DNA from: Spirochaetaceae bacterium
GTDB lineage: Bacteria; Spirochaetota; Spirochaetia; Treponematales; Treponemataceae
NCBI GenBank assembly: GCA_017622135.1
Contig: JAGARR010000038.1
Location: forward strand, 1-56,158
Length of the DNA stretch: 56,158 nucleotides
Reading direction: 5' to 3'
Below the pieces are notes generated by a model. That model saw nothing but the letters and a program-made list of their open reading frames with translations, ran no database searches and had not been told where the DNA came from. Positions 33,779 through 41,441 of this stretch are shown piece by piece. The position numbers and the translations under genes are program-made. Positions within the stretch are counted from its first letter, which is position 1. Each line of letters opens with the position of its first letter.

Positions 33779-36109
33779 ATGGGCAAAAAAATCGGTATAA
33801 AACTGGCGGATGGAACTTTTTATCCCATTATGGAGGATGGTGTTCCGCAAAAGAAATTGATGGAATTGACCACGGTTCAGGACAACCAGACCACTGCTTC
33901 CATTGACCTCTATCGTTCCGAGTCCGGTACCATGGAGGATGCGGAGTATGTGGACACCTTGGAGCTTTCTGAGCTTGCTCCCCATCCAGGTGGTGAAACG
34001 AATATAACTTTTACCCTTAAGCTGGATGAAAATAATATGCTTGATGCCGAAGTTGTAGAGCCTGAAACAGGCAAGATGAGTGCCACAAAATCCAACCTAG
34101 TGAAGCTTCCTGCCGAAAGGAAACTCAGTATTGCTGATGATGTCTCTGTCGCCGATGCTTCTGATATAGACTTTGAAGAGCCGCCGTTGCCAGAGCTCCC
34201 CACAAATGGTTCTGAGGATAATCCAGAAAAAGAATTTGCCCAGGACGACTTTTCCCAACCAGTTGTAGAAGGTGGTACTGGCATTGCTGATTTTGAGTTG
34301 CCAGATTTTGACCTTGACGATTTCTCCTCTGTGGATTCTTTGCCATCTGTTCTTGCCCAGAAAGATAGTTCTTCGGAGGATTCTTTCTCCACCTTTGAGG
34401 ATACCTCTCCAGAAGAGACTGTTGCCATTTCCGAGAGTCCCGCCACCATCGATGATTTGCCAGACTTTGGTGATGTGAGCCTAGATTTGACAGATAACTC
34501 ATCTGAGGTGGTTCCCGCATTTGATTTGGATAGCCTTGACCTTGATGATTTTGCTTCCGTGTATTCCGGCATGGATGATGCTTCTGAGGATGATTCAAAT
34601 ACCCTGTTAGCGGCGGGAGTTGGTGCTGCAGCCCTTGGTCTTGGAGCGGCAGCTATTGTGGCCGCCGACAATGACCAGGATGATGCGGGTGACTCCCAGC
34701 TCGATTCCCTTCTCGGAAAGGACGAGACTGTAGCCGATAGCGGTCTGGAAGCCACCAGCTTTGACCTGCCGGACTTTGAGAATACCAGCTTAACTGGTGA
34801 GGACACCGCTGCCGATAGCGGTCTGGAAGCCACCAGCTTTGACCTGCCGGACTTTGACGAGACCAGCGTGGTTGGTGACGACACTGTTGCCGACAGTGGC
34901 CTGGATGCCACCAGCTTTGACCTGCCGGACTTTGAGGATACCAGCTTAACTGGTGAGGACACCGTTGCCGACAGTGGCCTGGAGGCCAGCACCTTTGACC
35001 TGCCGGACTTTGACGAGACCAGCGTGGTTGGTGAGGACACCGCTGCCGACAGTGGCCTGGATGCCACCAGCTTTGACCTGCCGGACTTTGAGAATACCAG
35101 CTTAACTGGTGAAAACACCGCTGCCGACAGTGGCCTGGAAGCCACCAGCTTTGACCTGCCGGATTTTGAGGATACCAGCTTAACTGGTGAGGACACCGCT
35201 GCCGACAGTGGCCTGGAAGCCACCAGCTTTGACCTGCCGGACTTTGAGGATACCAGCATGGTTGGTGAGGACACCGTTGCCGACAGCGGCCTGGAAGCCA
35301 GCAGCTTTGACCTGCCGGACTTTGACGAGGCCAGCTTAACTGGTGAGGACACCGCTGCCGACAGCAGCCTGGAAGCCACCAGCTTTGACCTGCCGGATTT
35401 TGGCTTTGGGAATGATGATGGGTTCATGCGTCAGGACACTGCCGTATATGAAGATTCCTTGCCGGATTTCAGCAAGTTCGAGCTTCCTGACTTTGACGAG
35501 CCAGTGAGAAATGATTTTTCTTTCGGAGAGGAGTCTGGTTTGTTTAACGAAAATGATTTTAATGATCCCGCATTCTACACCACTGATACGGCAGCTTCAG
35601 CTGCAAGCCCCCTTGATTTTAGCGGGCTGTATGACGAGCGGGAAACTGAGTTGAAGCAGCAGGAAAGCAGAAGGAGGCGAGGTGGCCTCTCCGTTGCCAT
35701 CTGTGTTATCTGTGCTTTGATTTGCGTGGGAATCCTGCTGTTCATCCTGTTCCTGTTGCCCACTAAACTTGCTGGTGGTCGCATTAACGACAACCAGGTG
35801 TCTGTCACGGATTCTCATACCGTTACTGTCTCCCAGCAGGAAATGGAGGCCGTACCAGACAGTACTGCCGCTGTGGAGGATGTAATTGTCATCGTGGAGA
35901 CACCTGCTGTGGTGCCTGCGCCGCCCCCCCAGGCTACCAGGGCTTCCGAGGTGGTACGCTATCAGGTGAAGTGGGGGGACACCCTGTGGGACATTGCCCA
36001 GTCCTACTACAACAACCCATGGCTGTACAAGCGGATTGCCACAGCCAATAACATCAAGAACCCGGATCACATTGTTGCTGGCACCATCCTCACCATCCCG
36101 CCACAGTAA
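33779..36109 (+). CDS. Hsp70-SBD-like / acidic repeat / TM / LysM protein
   Basis: 776 aa from the ATG at 33779. (1) Residues about 1-110 resemble the substrate-binding beta-sandwich of DnaK: TVQDNQTTASIDLYR, an acidic loop, LELSELAPHPGGE, ITFTLKLDENNMLDAEVVE. No ATPase domain is present. (2) About 115-310 is acidic. (3) About 316-545 holds nine 26-residue repeats of type DTAADSGLEATSFDLPDF. (4) A membrane helix lies at about 640-662. (5) The last 50 residues are a LysM domain (VRYQVKWGDTLWDIAQSYYN, ending ILTIPPQ) that binds peptidoglycan. The repeat part would be cytoplasmic and the LysM periplasmic. The lytic transglycosylase gene starts 1 nt after the stop. Confidence 0.82.
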   Translation: MGKKIGIKLADGTFYPIMEDGVPQKKLMELTTVQDNQTTASIDLYRSESGTMEDAEYVDTLELSELAPHPGGETNITFTLKLDENNMLDAEVVEPETGKMSATKSNLVKLPAERKLSIADDVSVADASDIDFEEPPLPELPTNGSEDNPEKEFAQDDFSQPVVEGGTGIADFELPDFDLDDFSSVDSLPSVLAQKDSSSEDSFSTFEDTSPEETVAISESPATIDDLPDFGDVSLDLTDNSSEVVPAFDLDSLDLDDFASVYSGMDDASEDDSNTLLAAGVGAAALGLGAAAIVAADNDQDDAGDSQLDSLLGKDETVADSGLEATSFDLPDFENTSLTGEDTAADSGLEATSFDLPDFDETSVVGDDTVADSGLDATSFDLPDFEDTSLTGEDTVADSGLEASTFDLPDFDETSVVGEDTAADSGLDATSFDLPDFENTSLTGENTAADSGLEATSFDLPDFEDTSLTGEDTAADSGLEATSFDLPDFEDTSMVGEDTVADSGLEASSFDLPDFDEASLTGEDTAADSSLEATSFDLPDFGFGNDDGFMRQDTAVYEDSLPDFSKFELPDFDEPVRNDFSFGEESGLFNENDFNDPAFYTTDTAASAASPLDFSGLYDERETELKQQESRRRRGGLSVAICVICALICVGILLFILFLLPTKLAGGRINDNQVSVTDSHTVTVSQQEMEAVPDSTAAVEDVIVIVETPAVVPAPPPQATRASEVVRYQVKWGDTLWDIAQSYYNNPWLYKRIATANNIKNPDHIVAGTILTIPPQ
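34724..35405 (+). repeat. Nine tandem 78-bp coding repeats
   Basis: Each unit encodes 26 residues with core GLEATSFDLPDF; alternate units end in DETSVVG or EDTSLTG. The DNA copies are nearly identical, so slippage or recombination should change copy number. The ninth unit runs directly into FGFGNDDGFM and is partial. Confidence 0.95.
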
Positions 36110-36110
36110 G

Positions 36111-38288
36111 ATGGAACTGCACAACCGCCTTCTGTTCACCTTGCTTTTGGGAACCATCCTCTTTCTTGCAGGTTGCAGGGAAGGGCGGGCGTTGTCTCCT
36201 CGAGAGCAATTTGGTGACAATAAGTGGTATTTTCTGGCACTGGAAAGTATGCAGCAGGGAATGGAGTCGGAGGCTATCGGATATCTGGAGAAGGGGGCTC
36301 AGAAATCAGATGATTTTCTGGCAAAAAAATGCCTGGAGGAGTTGAGCCGTTTCGGTACAGTCAGCCAACGGGTGGCTACGGCCCAGGAGCTGTACAAGCG
36401 GTTTCCTGATGAGGATAGCTTGCTGCGGCTATCCCAAGCGTTGCTTGATGTAGAGGATTACGAGCAGATTATCTATCTTACTACAGATGTTTCGGAGCCT
36501 CTTCCAGTTGAGTTGACTGCTATTCGTCTGCACGCCCTTGCAAAAAAAAATAAGCAGGGAATGGCAGGTGAGCTGGAGGACTGGTTCTTTCACGAATCCA
36601 TTTCCCAGTATCACAAGGAAATCTACGATTCATTCAAAGATACTTTGATTCCCTCTGTTTTCTCGGAGGAGGACATCCAGCGCCTGAAAATCCGTCTGGC
36701 AGTCCATCAGCGGGACTACGGCCAGTCCTTTCGGATTCTGGCGGAACTATTGCAGGGTCAGGATGATGTCTATCTGTGGCTTGTTCAGCAATCGGAGGAG
36801 ATGCTTTCGGACATTGGCCGTACCTTCTTGTATGGAACCCAAAAGCTGACGGATGCTGCCAACTTTCTTGAGACGGCATTGAAGCAGCTGGAAGAGGGCA
36901 CACCGCCATACACTGCTTTCTATTTAAATTTCTATAGTGCCCGATTGTATGACAAGGGACTGGGAACTGGCAGCAGGAAGGCCCTGGAAAAATTCCAGGC
37001 GGCCATGGAAATTGCCCCCACGCCAGAAAACTATGACAATGCCCTGTGGTATTATTTTTCCACCCAGCTGAAGATTTCCACCGCCGCCGCAGAGAAAGCC
37101 TTGAAGCAGTACATTCCTACCATATATGATCCCTTATATTATGGTGATTTTTTCGAGACCATGGCTCTGCGGTATGTTACCAATCGTGATTGGAACGGTC
37201 TGCTCCGCTGCTACAATCTCATCAAGGAGTATGCCGACGGGGAGACCCTTTCCCGCTACGCCTATCTCAGTGGCCGCCTGGTACAGCTGGAGCTCATCGA
37301 TTTGGATGAATTCCCCCAGGAAATCTTGGATGAGCTAGTGAATGTTCAGCAGGAGATGATTGTGGAAAAGATGGGGCAGCAGGCTGTTGGGCAGGACCTG
37401 CCTGTGGCGGAGGCTGTTTCCCGGGGGCTTTTTGCTGCCGCATACCGTGAGGGCGGTGACCTGTACTACCGGCTTTTGGCATCGGTACAGCTGGGATATT
37501 CCCCTGCAGTGGTGCGTCAGAGCCTGTACCAGACCCAGCTGCTGGAGGACTTCCAGCGGGATGCAGACGTGGAGCTGCTGCTGGGGGGCTTCATGGCCTT
37601 TGACCTGCCGGAGCGAATTTATCCCCTGTGGCAGGAGCATTCCCGCTCCATTGGCCTTGAGGTAGCCCAGAAGGCGGCGGCCCACCTGTCCCTCTACGGC
37701 ACCGACTTGTATTCCGCCCAGGGACTGAGGCTCATGTCTAACGCCATCTTCCATGCAGACATCCAGACCACCGAGGAGATGTATCGCCTGGCCTACCCTC
37801 GCCTCTATGCCCAGGAGATTGCCACCGCCGCCCAAAAGTACCAGTTGCCGGAGTACCTGGTTTATGCCCTCATCCGCAGTGAAAGCTTCTTTGATGCGGT
37901 GGTGACCTCTCATGCAGGTGCAGTGGGCTTGGCCCAGCTGATGCCCGCTACGGCGGGAGACATTGCCCGCAAGCTCAAGCTGACTGACTACGACCTGACC
38001 AATCCCCAGACCAGCATTGAGTTCGGTTCCTTCTACCTGGCAGAGCTGGTGGGGCGGCTGGATGGCTCCATCATTGAGGCTTTATACTCCTACAATGCGG
38101 GCATAACCAATGTGCGAAACTGGAAGAAATACTTCCCCGACCTGCCAGAAGACCTGATTCTGGAGCTGATTCCCTTCACTGAGACCCGCAACTACGGCAA
38201 GAAGATTGTCTCCGCCGCCGCCATCTATGGAGACTTGTATTACGGAGTCTCCCACAAGGATGTGGTGACGGAAATCATGTTTCAGTAA
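36111..38288 (+). CDS. Soluble-type lytic transglycosylase lipoprotein
   Basis: 725 aa from the ATG at 36111. The signal ends in lipobox LAGC. A helical, TPR-like superhelix fills about 30-560, like the doughnut of Slt70. The catalytic SLT domain at about 580-700 has the catalytic Glu in ALIRSESFFDAVV, then GAVGLAQLMPATA and ALYSYNAGITNVRNW. It cleaves peptidoglycan with 1,6-anhydro product formation. It overlaps the LysM gene closely (1-nt gap), so an enzyme and a wall-binding membrane protein are made together. Confidence 0.93.
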   Translation: MELHNRLLFTLLLGTILFLAGCREGRALSPREQFGDNKWYFLALESMQQGMESEAIGYLEKGAQKSDDFLAKKCLEELSRFGTVSQRVATAQELYKRFPDEDSLLRLSQALLDVEDYEQIIYLTTDVSEPLPVELTAIRLHALAKKNKQGMAGELEDWFFHESISQYHKEIYDSFKDTLIPSVFSEEDIQRLKIRLAVHQRDYGQSFRILAELLQGQDDVYLWLVQQSEEMLSDIGRTFLYGTQKLTDAANFLETALKQLEEGTPPYTAFYLNFYSARLYDKGLGTGSRKALEKFQAAMEIAPTPENYDNALWYYFSTQLKISTAAAEKALKQYIPTIYDPLYYGDFFETMALRYVTNRDWNGLLRCYNLIKEYADGETLSRYAYLSGRLVQLELIDLDEFPQEILDELVNVQQEMIVEKMGQQAVGQDLPVAEAVSRGLFAAAYREGGDLYYRLLASVQLGYSPAVVRQSLYQTQLLEDFQRDADVELLLGGFMAFDLPERIYPLWQEHSRSIGLEVAQKAAAHLSLYGTDLYSAQGLRLMSNAIFHADIQTTEEMYRLAYPRLYAQEIATAAQKYQLPEYLVYALIRSESFFDAVVTSHAGAVGLAQLMPATAGDIARKLKLTDYDLTNPQTSIEFGSFYLAELVGRLDGSIIEALYSYNAGITNVRNWKKYFPDLPEDLILELIPFTETRNYGKKIVSAAAIYGDLYYGVSHKDVVTEIMFQ

Positions 38289-38386
38289 GACTGTTGTTCT
38301 TTAGTTCAAGTTCAGTTGTACTTTTCCCCATTTTGATGTATTATTTATTGTCAATTTATCTCCACTATCATCATGGGAGTTGTAGT

Positions 38387-39250
38387 ATGTATAAAATCAT
38401 CGAAAAACAGCAGCTTTCTGCAGATGTTTTTTATATGCGGGTGACAGCACCTGACATTGCACGGAATCGCAGGGCGGGTCAATTCGTGCTGGTGCAGCTG
38501 GATCTGGAGTTTGGGGAGCGAGTGCCCCTGACTATTGCCGATGCGGATGCCGAGGCTGGTTGGATTGCCCTAGTGTTCCAGACGGTGGGGGCCACCACCT
38601 TGAAATTGTCCCATAAGAACGAGGGGGACAATGTGGCTGCCATTCTGGGGCCGCTGGGAAATCCCACCCACATCGAAAAGGTGGGAACCGTGGTGTGCGT
38701 TGGTGGTGGAATCGGTGTTGCTCCCCTGTATCCCATCGCCCAGGCCTACAAGGCCGCCGGAAACAAGCTCATCGTCATCATGGGTGCCCGCAACAAGGAA
38801 CTGTTGATTTTTGAGGACAAGATGCGGGCCATTGCCGACGAGCTGGTGATTATGACAGACGACGGCTCCGCCGGAAAGAAGGGCTTGGTGACAGAGCCTC
38901 TGAAGGAATATTGTGAGCAGAATCCTAGGCCGGACGAGGTGGTGGCAATCGGACCTCCCATCATGATGAAATTCTGTGCCGCCACCACCAAGCCCTACAA
39001 TGTCCACACGGTAGTTTCCCTTAACACCATCATGATTGACGGAACGGGAATGTGCGGCTGCTGCCGGGTCACCGTGGATGGCAAGACACAGTTTGTCTGC
39101 GTGGACGGTCCCGAATTCGATGGGCATCTGGTGGACTTTGACAACATGATGCTGCGGATGCGCTCCTTCAAGGGACGGGAGCAGGAGGACATGCACAGGT
39201 GCCGCATGGAAGCCCAGGCAGAGGCCATTGCCGCAGGAGGTGGAAGATGA
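38387..39250 (+). CDS. NfnA-like FAD/2Fe-2S subunit (ferredoxin-NADP reductase alpha)
   Basis: 287 aa from the ATG at 38387 (GGGAG 8 nt before). FAD-binding ferredoxin-reductase domain: GQFVLVQLDL, RVPLTIADAD; NAD-binding: VCVGGGIGVAPLYPIA. The C-terminal 2Fe-2S cluster is in GMCGCCRVTV and FVCVDGPEFDGH. The family covers NfnA, SudB and PyrK-like proteins. With the overlapping next gene it forms a heterodimer that couples NADH, NADPH and ferredoxin (electron-bifurcating transhydrogenase) or sulfide/polysulfide chemistry. The first is more likely in an anaerobe (inference). Confidence 0.9.
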   Translation: MYKIIEKQQLSADVFYMRVTAPDIARNRRAGQFVLVQLDLEFGERVPLTIADADAEAGWIALVFQTVGATTLKLSHKNEGDNVAAILGPLGNPTHIEKVGTVVCVGGGIGVAPLYPIAQAYKAAGNKLIVIMGARNKELLIFEDKMRAIADELVIMTDDGSAGKKGLVTEPLKEYCEQNPRPDEVVAIGPPIMMKFCAATTKPYNVHTVVSLNTIMIDGTGMCGCCRVTVDGKTQFVCVDGPEFDGHLVDFDNMMLRMRSFKGREQEDMHRCRMEAQAEAIAAGGGR

Positions 39251-40743
39251 GCTACGTGACCCCGGAGGAATTGGGCAGGATTGCAGAGACGGAGCTGGCA
39301 GCCGTCAACAAGAAGCTGGAGCAAGGCCCCTTGACCACCAAGGACAGGATGGCGATTCCCCAGCAGGACATGCCGGTGCTGGAGCCACGGGGCCGGGCCA
39401 GGCTCATGGACGAGGTGGCCATGGGCTACACCAGTGAGCAGGCCATTGTGGAGGCTCAGCGCTGCCTCCAGTGCAAGAACCAGCCCTGCGTCAACGGCTG
39501 TCCCGTGAACGTCCCCATCCCCCAGTTCATTGCGGAGATTGCCAAGGGCGACTTCAAGAAATCAGTGGACATCATCAAGACCACCAACCTGCTGCCCGCC
39601 ATCTGCGGCCGTGTCTGCCCTCAGGAAAAGCAGTGCCAGGAGCAGTGCACCGTGGGAAAGGCTTTGAAGGATGTGGAGAAGTCCGTGGCCATTGGCCGTC
39701 TGGAACGCTTTGTGGCGGACTACGAGCGGGAGAACAACCTGCAGACCCTGCCGGACATTGCACCTGACACGGGAAAGCGGGTGGCCATCATTGGTTCTGG
39801 TCCCGCCGGGCTCACCGCTGCTGCCGATGTGCGTCGTGACGGCCACGAGGTGGTGGTTTTTGAGGCGTTCCATAAGTCTGGAGGCGTTATGGTGTACGGA
39901 ATCCCTGAGTTCCGTCTGCCCAAGACCATCGTATCCCAGGAGATTGATCAGCTCAAGAGGATGGGTGTGCAGTTCCGGGAGAATTTCCTGGTGGGACGCA
40001 CCGGTACCCTGATGCAGCTGCTGGAGGAGCAGGGGTTTGATGCCGCCTTTGTGGGAACCGGTGCCGGACTGCCAAAGTTCCTGAACATCGAGGGGGAGAA
40101 CCTCATCGGTGTGTTCAGCGCCAACGAGTATCTGACCCGTGCCAACCTGATGCGGGCCTACGACAAGAATGCGGACACCCCCTTGTACGATGCCAAGCAC
40201 GTGGCCATTGTGGGTGGCGGAAACGTGGCCATGGATGCCGCCCGTACCGCATTCCGCTTGGGAGCCGAGAAGGTTTCTGTCATCTACCGCCGTACCCGCA
40301 ATGAGATGCCTGCCCGCCGGGAGGAGATTGCCCATGCGGAGGAGGAGGGTGTGGAGTTCCTGTTTCTGGAGAATCCCACCAAAATCCTTGGTGACGAGGA
40401 GGGGCGAATCCGTGGGGTGGAGGCTCTGTCCTACCAGCTGGGAGAGCCAGACGAGTCCGGCCGCCGCAGCCCTGTGGCGATTCCCGGCAGCGAGCATGAG
40501 ATTCCTTGTGATGCCCTGATTGTGGCCCTGGGCAACGACTCCAGCCCCCTGATGATGAAGACTACCCCCGGTCTGGAGGTGAACCGCAAGGGCAACATCA
40601 AGGCGGACGAAAGCTGCGCCACCTCCCTGCCCAAGGTGTGGGCTGGCGGAGACATTGTGCAGGGAGCTGCCACCGTCATCCTTGCCATGGGAGACGGCCG
40701 CCGAGCCGCCGCCAGCATCAACGCGTATCTGAAGCAGGCCTGA
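39247..40743 (+). CDS. NfnB-like / glutamate synthase small-subunit-like flavoprotein
   Basis: 498 aa from the ATG at 39247, whose ATGA overlaps the previous stop. The N-terminal domain has two 4Fe-4S clusters (CLQCKNQPCVNGCPVNVPIP and CGRVCPQEKQCQEQC). Two Rossmann folds follow: FAD at GSGPAGLTAAADV and NADPH at GGGNVAMDAARTA. C-terminal GGDIVQGAATVILAMGDG closes the FAD site. No large glutamate synthase subunit is near, so NfnB of an NfnAB pair is the better call. A strong terminator follows. Confidence 0.9.
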   Translation: MSYVTPEELGRIAETELAAVNKKLEQGPLTTKDRMAIPQQDMPVLEPRGRARLMDEVAMGYTSEQAIVEAQRCLQCKNQPCVNGCPVNVPIPQFIAEIAKGDFKKSVDIIKTTNLLPAICGRVCPQEKQCQEQCTVGKALKDVEKSVAIGRLERFVADYERENNLQTLPDIAPDTGKRVAIIGSGPAGLTAAADVRRDGHEVVVFEAFHKSGGVMVYGIPEFRLPKTIVSQEIDQLKRMGVQFRENFLVGRTGTLMQLLEEQGFDAAFVGTGAGLPKFLNIEGENLIGVFSANEYLTRANLMRAYDKNADTPLYDAKHVAIVGGGNVAMDAARTAFRLGAEKVSVIYRRTRNEMPARREEIAHAEEEGVEFLFLENPTKILGDEEGRIRGVEALSYQLGEPDESGRRSPVAIPGSEHEIPCDALIVALGNDSSPLMMKTTPGLEVNRKGNIKADESCATSLPKVWAGGDIVQGAATVILAMGDGRRAAASINAYLKQA

Positions 40744-40768
40744 ATCTAGGTGCGTGAATGACAAGAAG

Positions 40769-40808
40769 CCCCTCGTCTTGGCTGGAGCCCAAGGCGAGGG
40801 GATTTTTT
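40769..40808 (+). terminator. Intrinsic terminator after the NfnAB pair
   Basis: CCCCTCGTCTTGG (40769-40781), loop 40782-40788 and CCAAGGCGAGGGG (40789-40801) form a 13-bp stem followed by ATTTTTT. The bases just before it (AATGACAAGAAGCCCC) recur before another terminator at 47257. Confidence 0.93.
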
Positions 40809-40872
40809 GTGGGAGCAACTAGGCTACCGTGACAATCTGATGTGCCATCTGTATCCACTCCTTTCTATTTTG

Positions 40873-40921
40873 CCAAATCGCCAAATAAAAAACTACCAAA
40901 TCGCCAAATGGGATATACAAT
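40873..40921 (+). promoter_or_regulatory. Promoter with two direct 14-bp operator repeats
   Basis: CCAAATCGCCAAAT occurs at 40873-40886 and again at 40896-40909, 23 bp apart. A -10 box TACAAT (40916-40921) follows the second copy and ends 6 nt before the ATG at 40928. A repressor bound to the repeats would cover the promoter. The gene it drives is now a fragment. Confidence 0.6.
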
Positions 40922-40927
40922 GAAGGC

Positions 40928-41121
40928 ATGGATAACTACAAACCACGACTTGCGGACAAAACTCTTGAGCGCAAATTGAAAGGCAAGGGAGCGGTCCTCA
41001 TTGAGGGACCGAAATGGTGTGGCAAAACGACAACTGCGGAGCAGATGGCAAAAAGTATTTGGTATATGTCTAGGCCGGAAGATGTGAAGGCAAACCTTAT
41101 GGCGGCAGATATCAATCCCGC
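40928..41121 (+). pseudogene. 5' fragment of an AAA ATPase (DUF4143-type)
   Basis: The first 65 codons match the start of ATP-binding proteins of the AAA/DUF4143 group: MDNYKPRLADKTLERKLKGK, then the Walker A VLIEGPKWCGKTT, then NLMAADINPAIL. Intact members have about 400 aa. Homology stops near 41121, where the second slyX module begins; the frame then runs on meaninglessly to 41185. The gene was therefore cut by a deletion or by arrival of slyX. There is no Shine-Dalgarno; TACAAT lies 6 nt before the ATG. Confidence 0.8.
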
Positions 41122-41133
41122 TATACTGCCTCC

Positions 41134-41355
41134 ATGGAAAATACCCAATCGAGTGAAGATGAGCGCATCATCGGCCTGGAGATGAAGATTTCTTATCTGG
41201 AGGATTTTGTCCGGCAGCTACAGGAGGTGGTGCTGGAGCAGGGTGCTAGTCTGGAGCGGCTGGTGGCAGAAAATCGTCACATCAAGACAAGGCTGGCTGA
41301 CTTGGCAGGTCAGTTGGAAGGCGACATCCCCAACCGCAGGCCGCCCCATTATTAG
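41134..41355 (+). CDS. slyX: SlyX-family protein, copy 2
   Basis: 73 aa. The coiled coil LEMKISYLEDFVRQLQEVV is followed by the invariant ending PNRRPPHY. From LEMKIS on it differs from copy 1 (16149) at 7 of 59 positions, all conservative or mild. There is no Shine-Dalgarno; TATACT (41122-41127) ends exactly 6 nt before the ATG, the same arrangement as in copy 1. The gene lies at the break of the truncated ATPase gene. Confidence 0.88.
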   Translation: MENTQSSEDERIIGLEMKISYLEDFVRQLQEVVLEQGASLERLVAENRHIKTRLADLAGQLEGDIPNRRPPHY

Positions 41356-41385
41356 TAAATTGTGTCCAGAGTGCAGGAATTCTTC

Positions 41386-41414
41386 TTTACGAAAGGGACG
41401 CAAATAGTTAGAAT
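41386..41414 (+). promoter_or_regulatory. Promoter of the DUF3798 ABC operon
   Basis: TTTACG (41386-41391), a 17-nt spacer and TAGAAT (41409-41414), 27 nt before the ATG at 41442. Confidence 0.6.
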
Positions 41415-41441
41415 GGTTGCATTCTATCTTGGAGGATTTTT

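Noticed and set aside
34724..35405. Regular repeats considered as a CRISPR array
   Set aside because: The units are contiguous 78-bp coding repeats with no unique spacers, in frame with a clear protein, and no cas genes are near.
33910..35427. 505-residue minus-strand open frame with regular Ser/Lys-rich repeats
   Set aside because: It is the opposite strand of the 78-bp coding repeats of the LysM protein; the repeats produce the apparent regularity.
39247..40743. Calling the gene glutamate synthase small subunit (gltD)
   Set aside because: No large subunit is nearby and the gene overlaps an NfnA-like partner, so an NfnAB-type pair fits better.
39562..40818. 418-residue minus-strand open frame
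   Set aside because: It is a shadow of the NfnB-like gene and contains the downstream terminator; no family resemblance.
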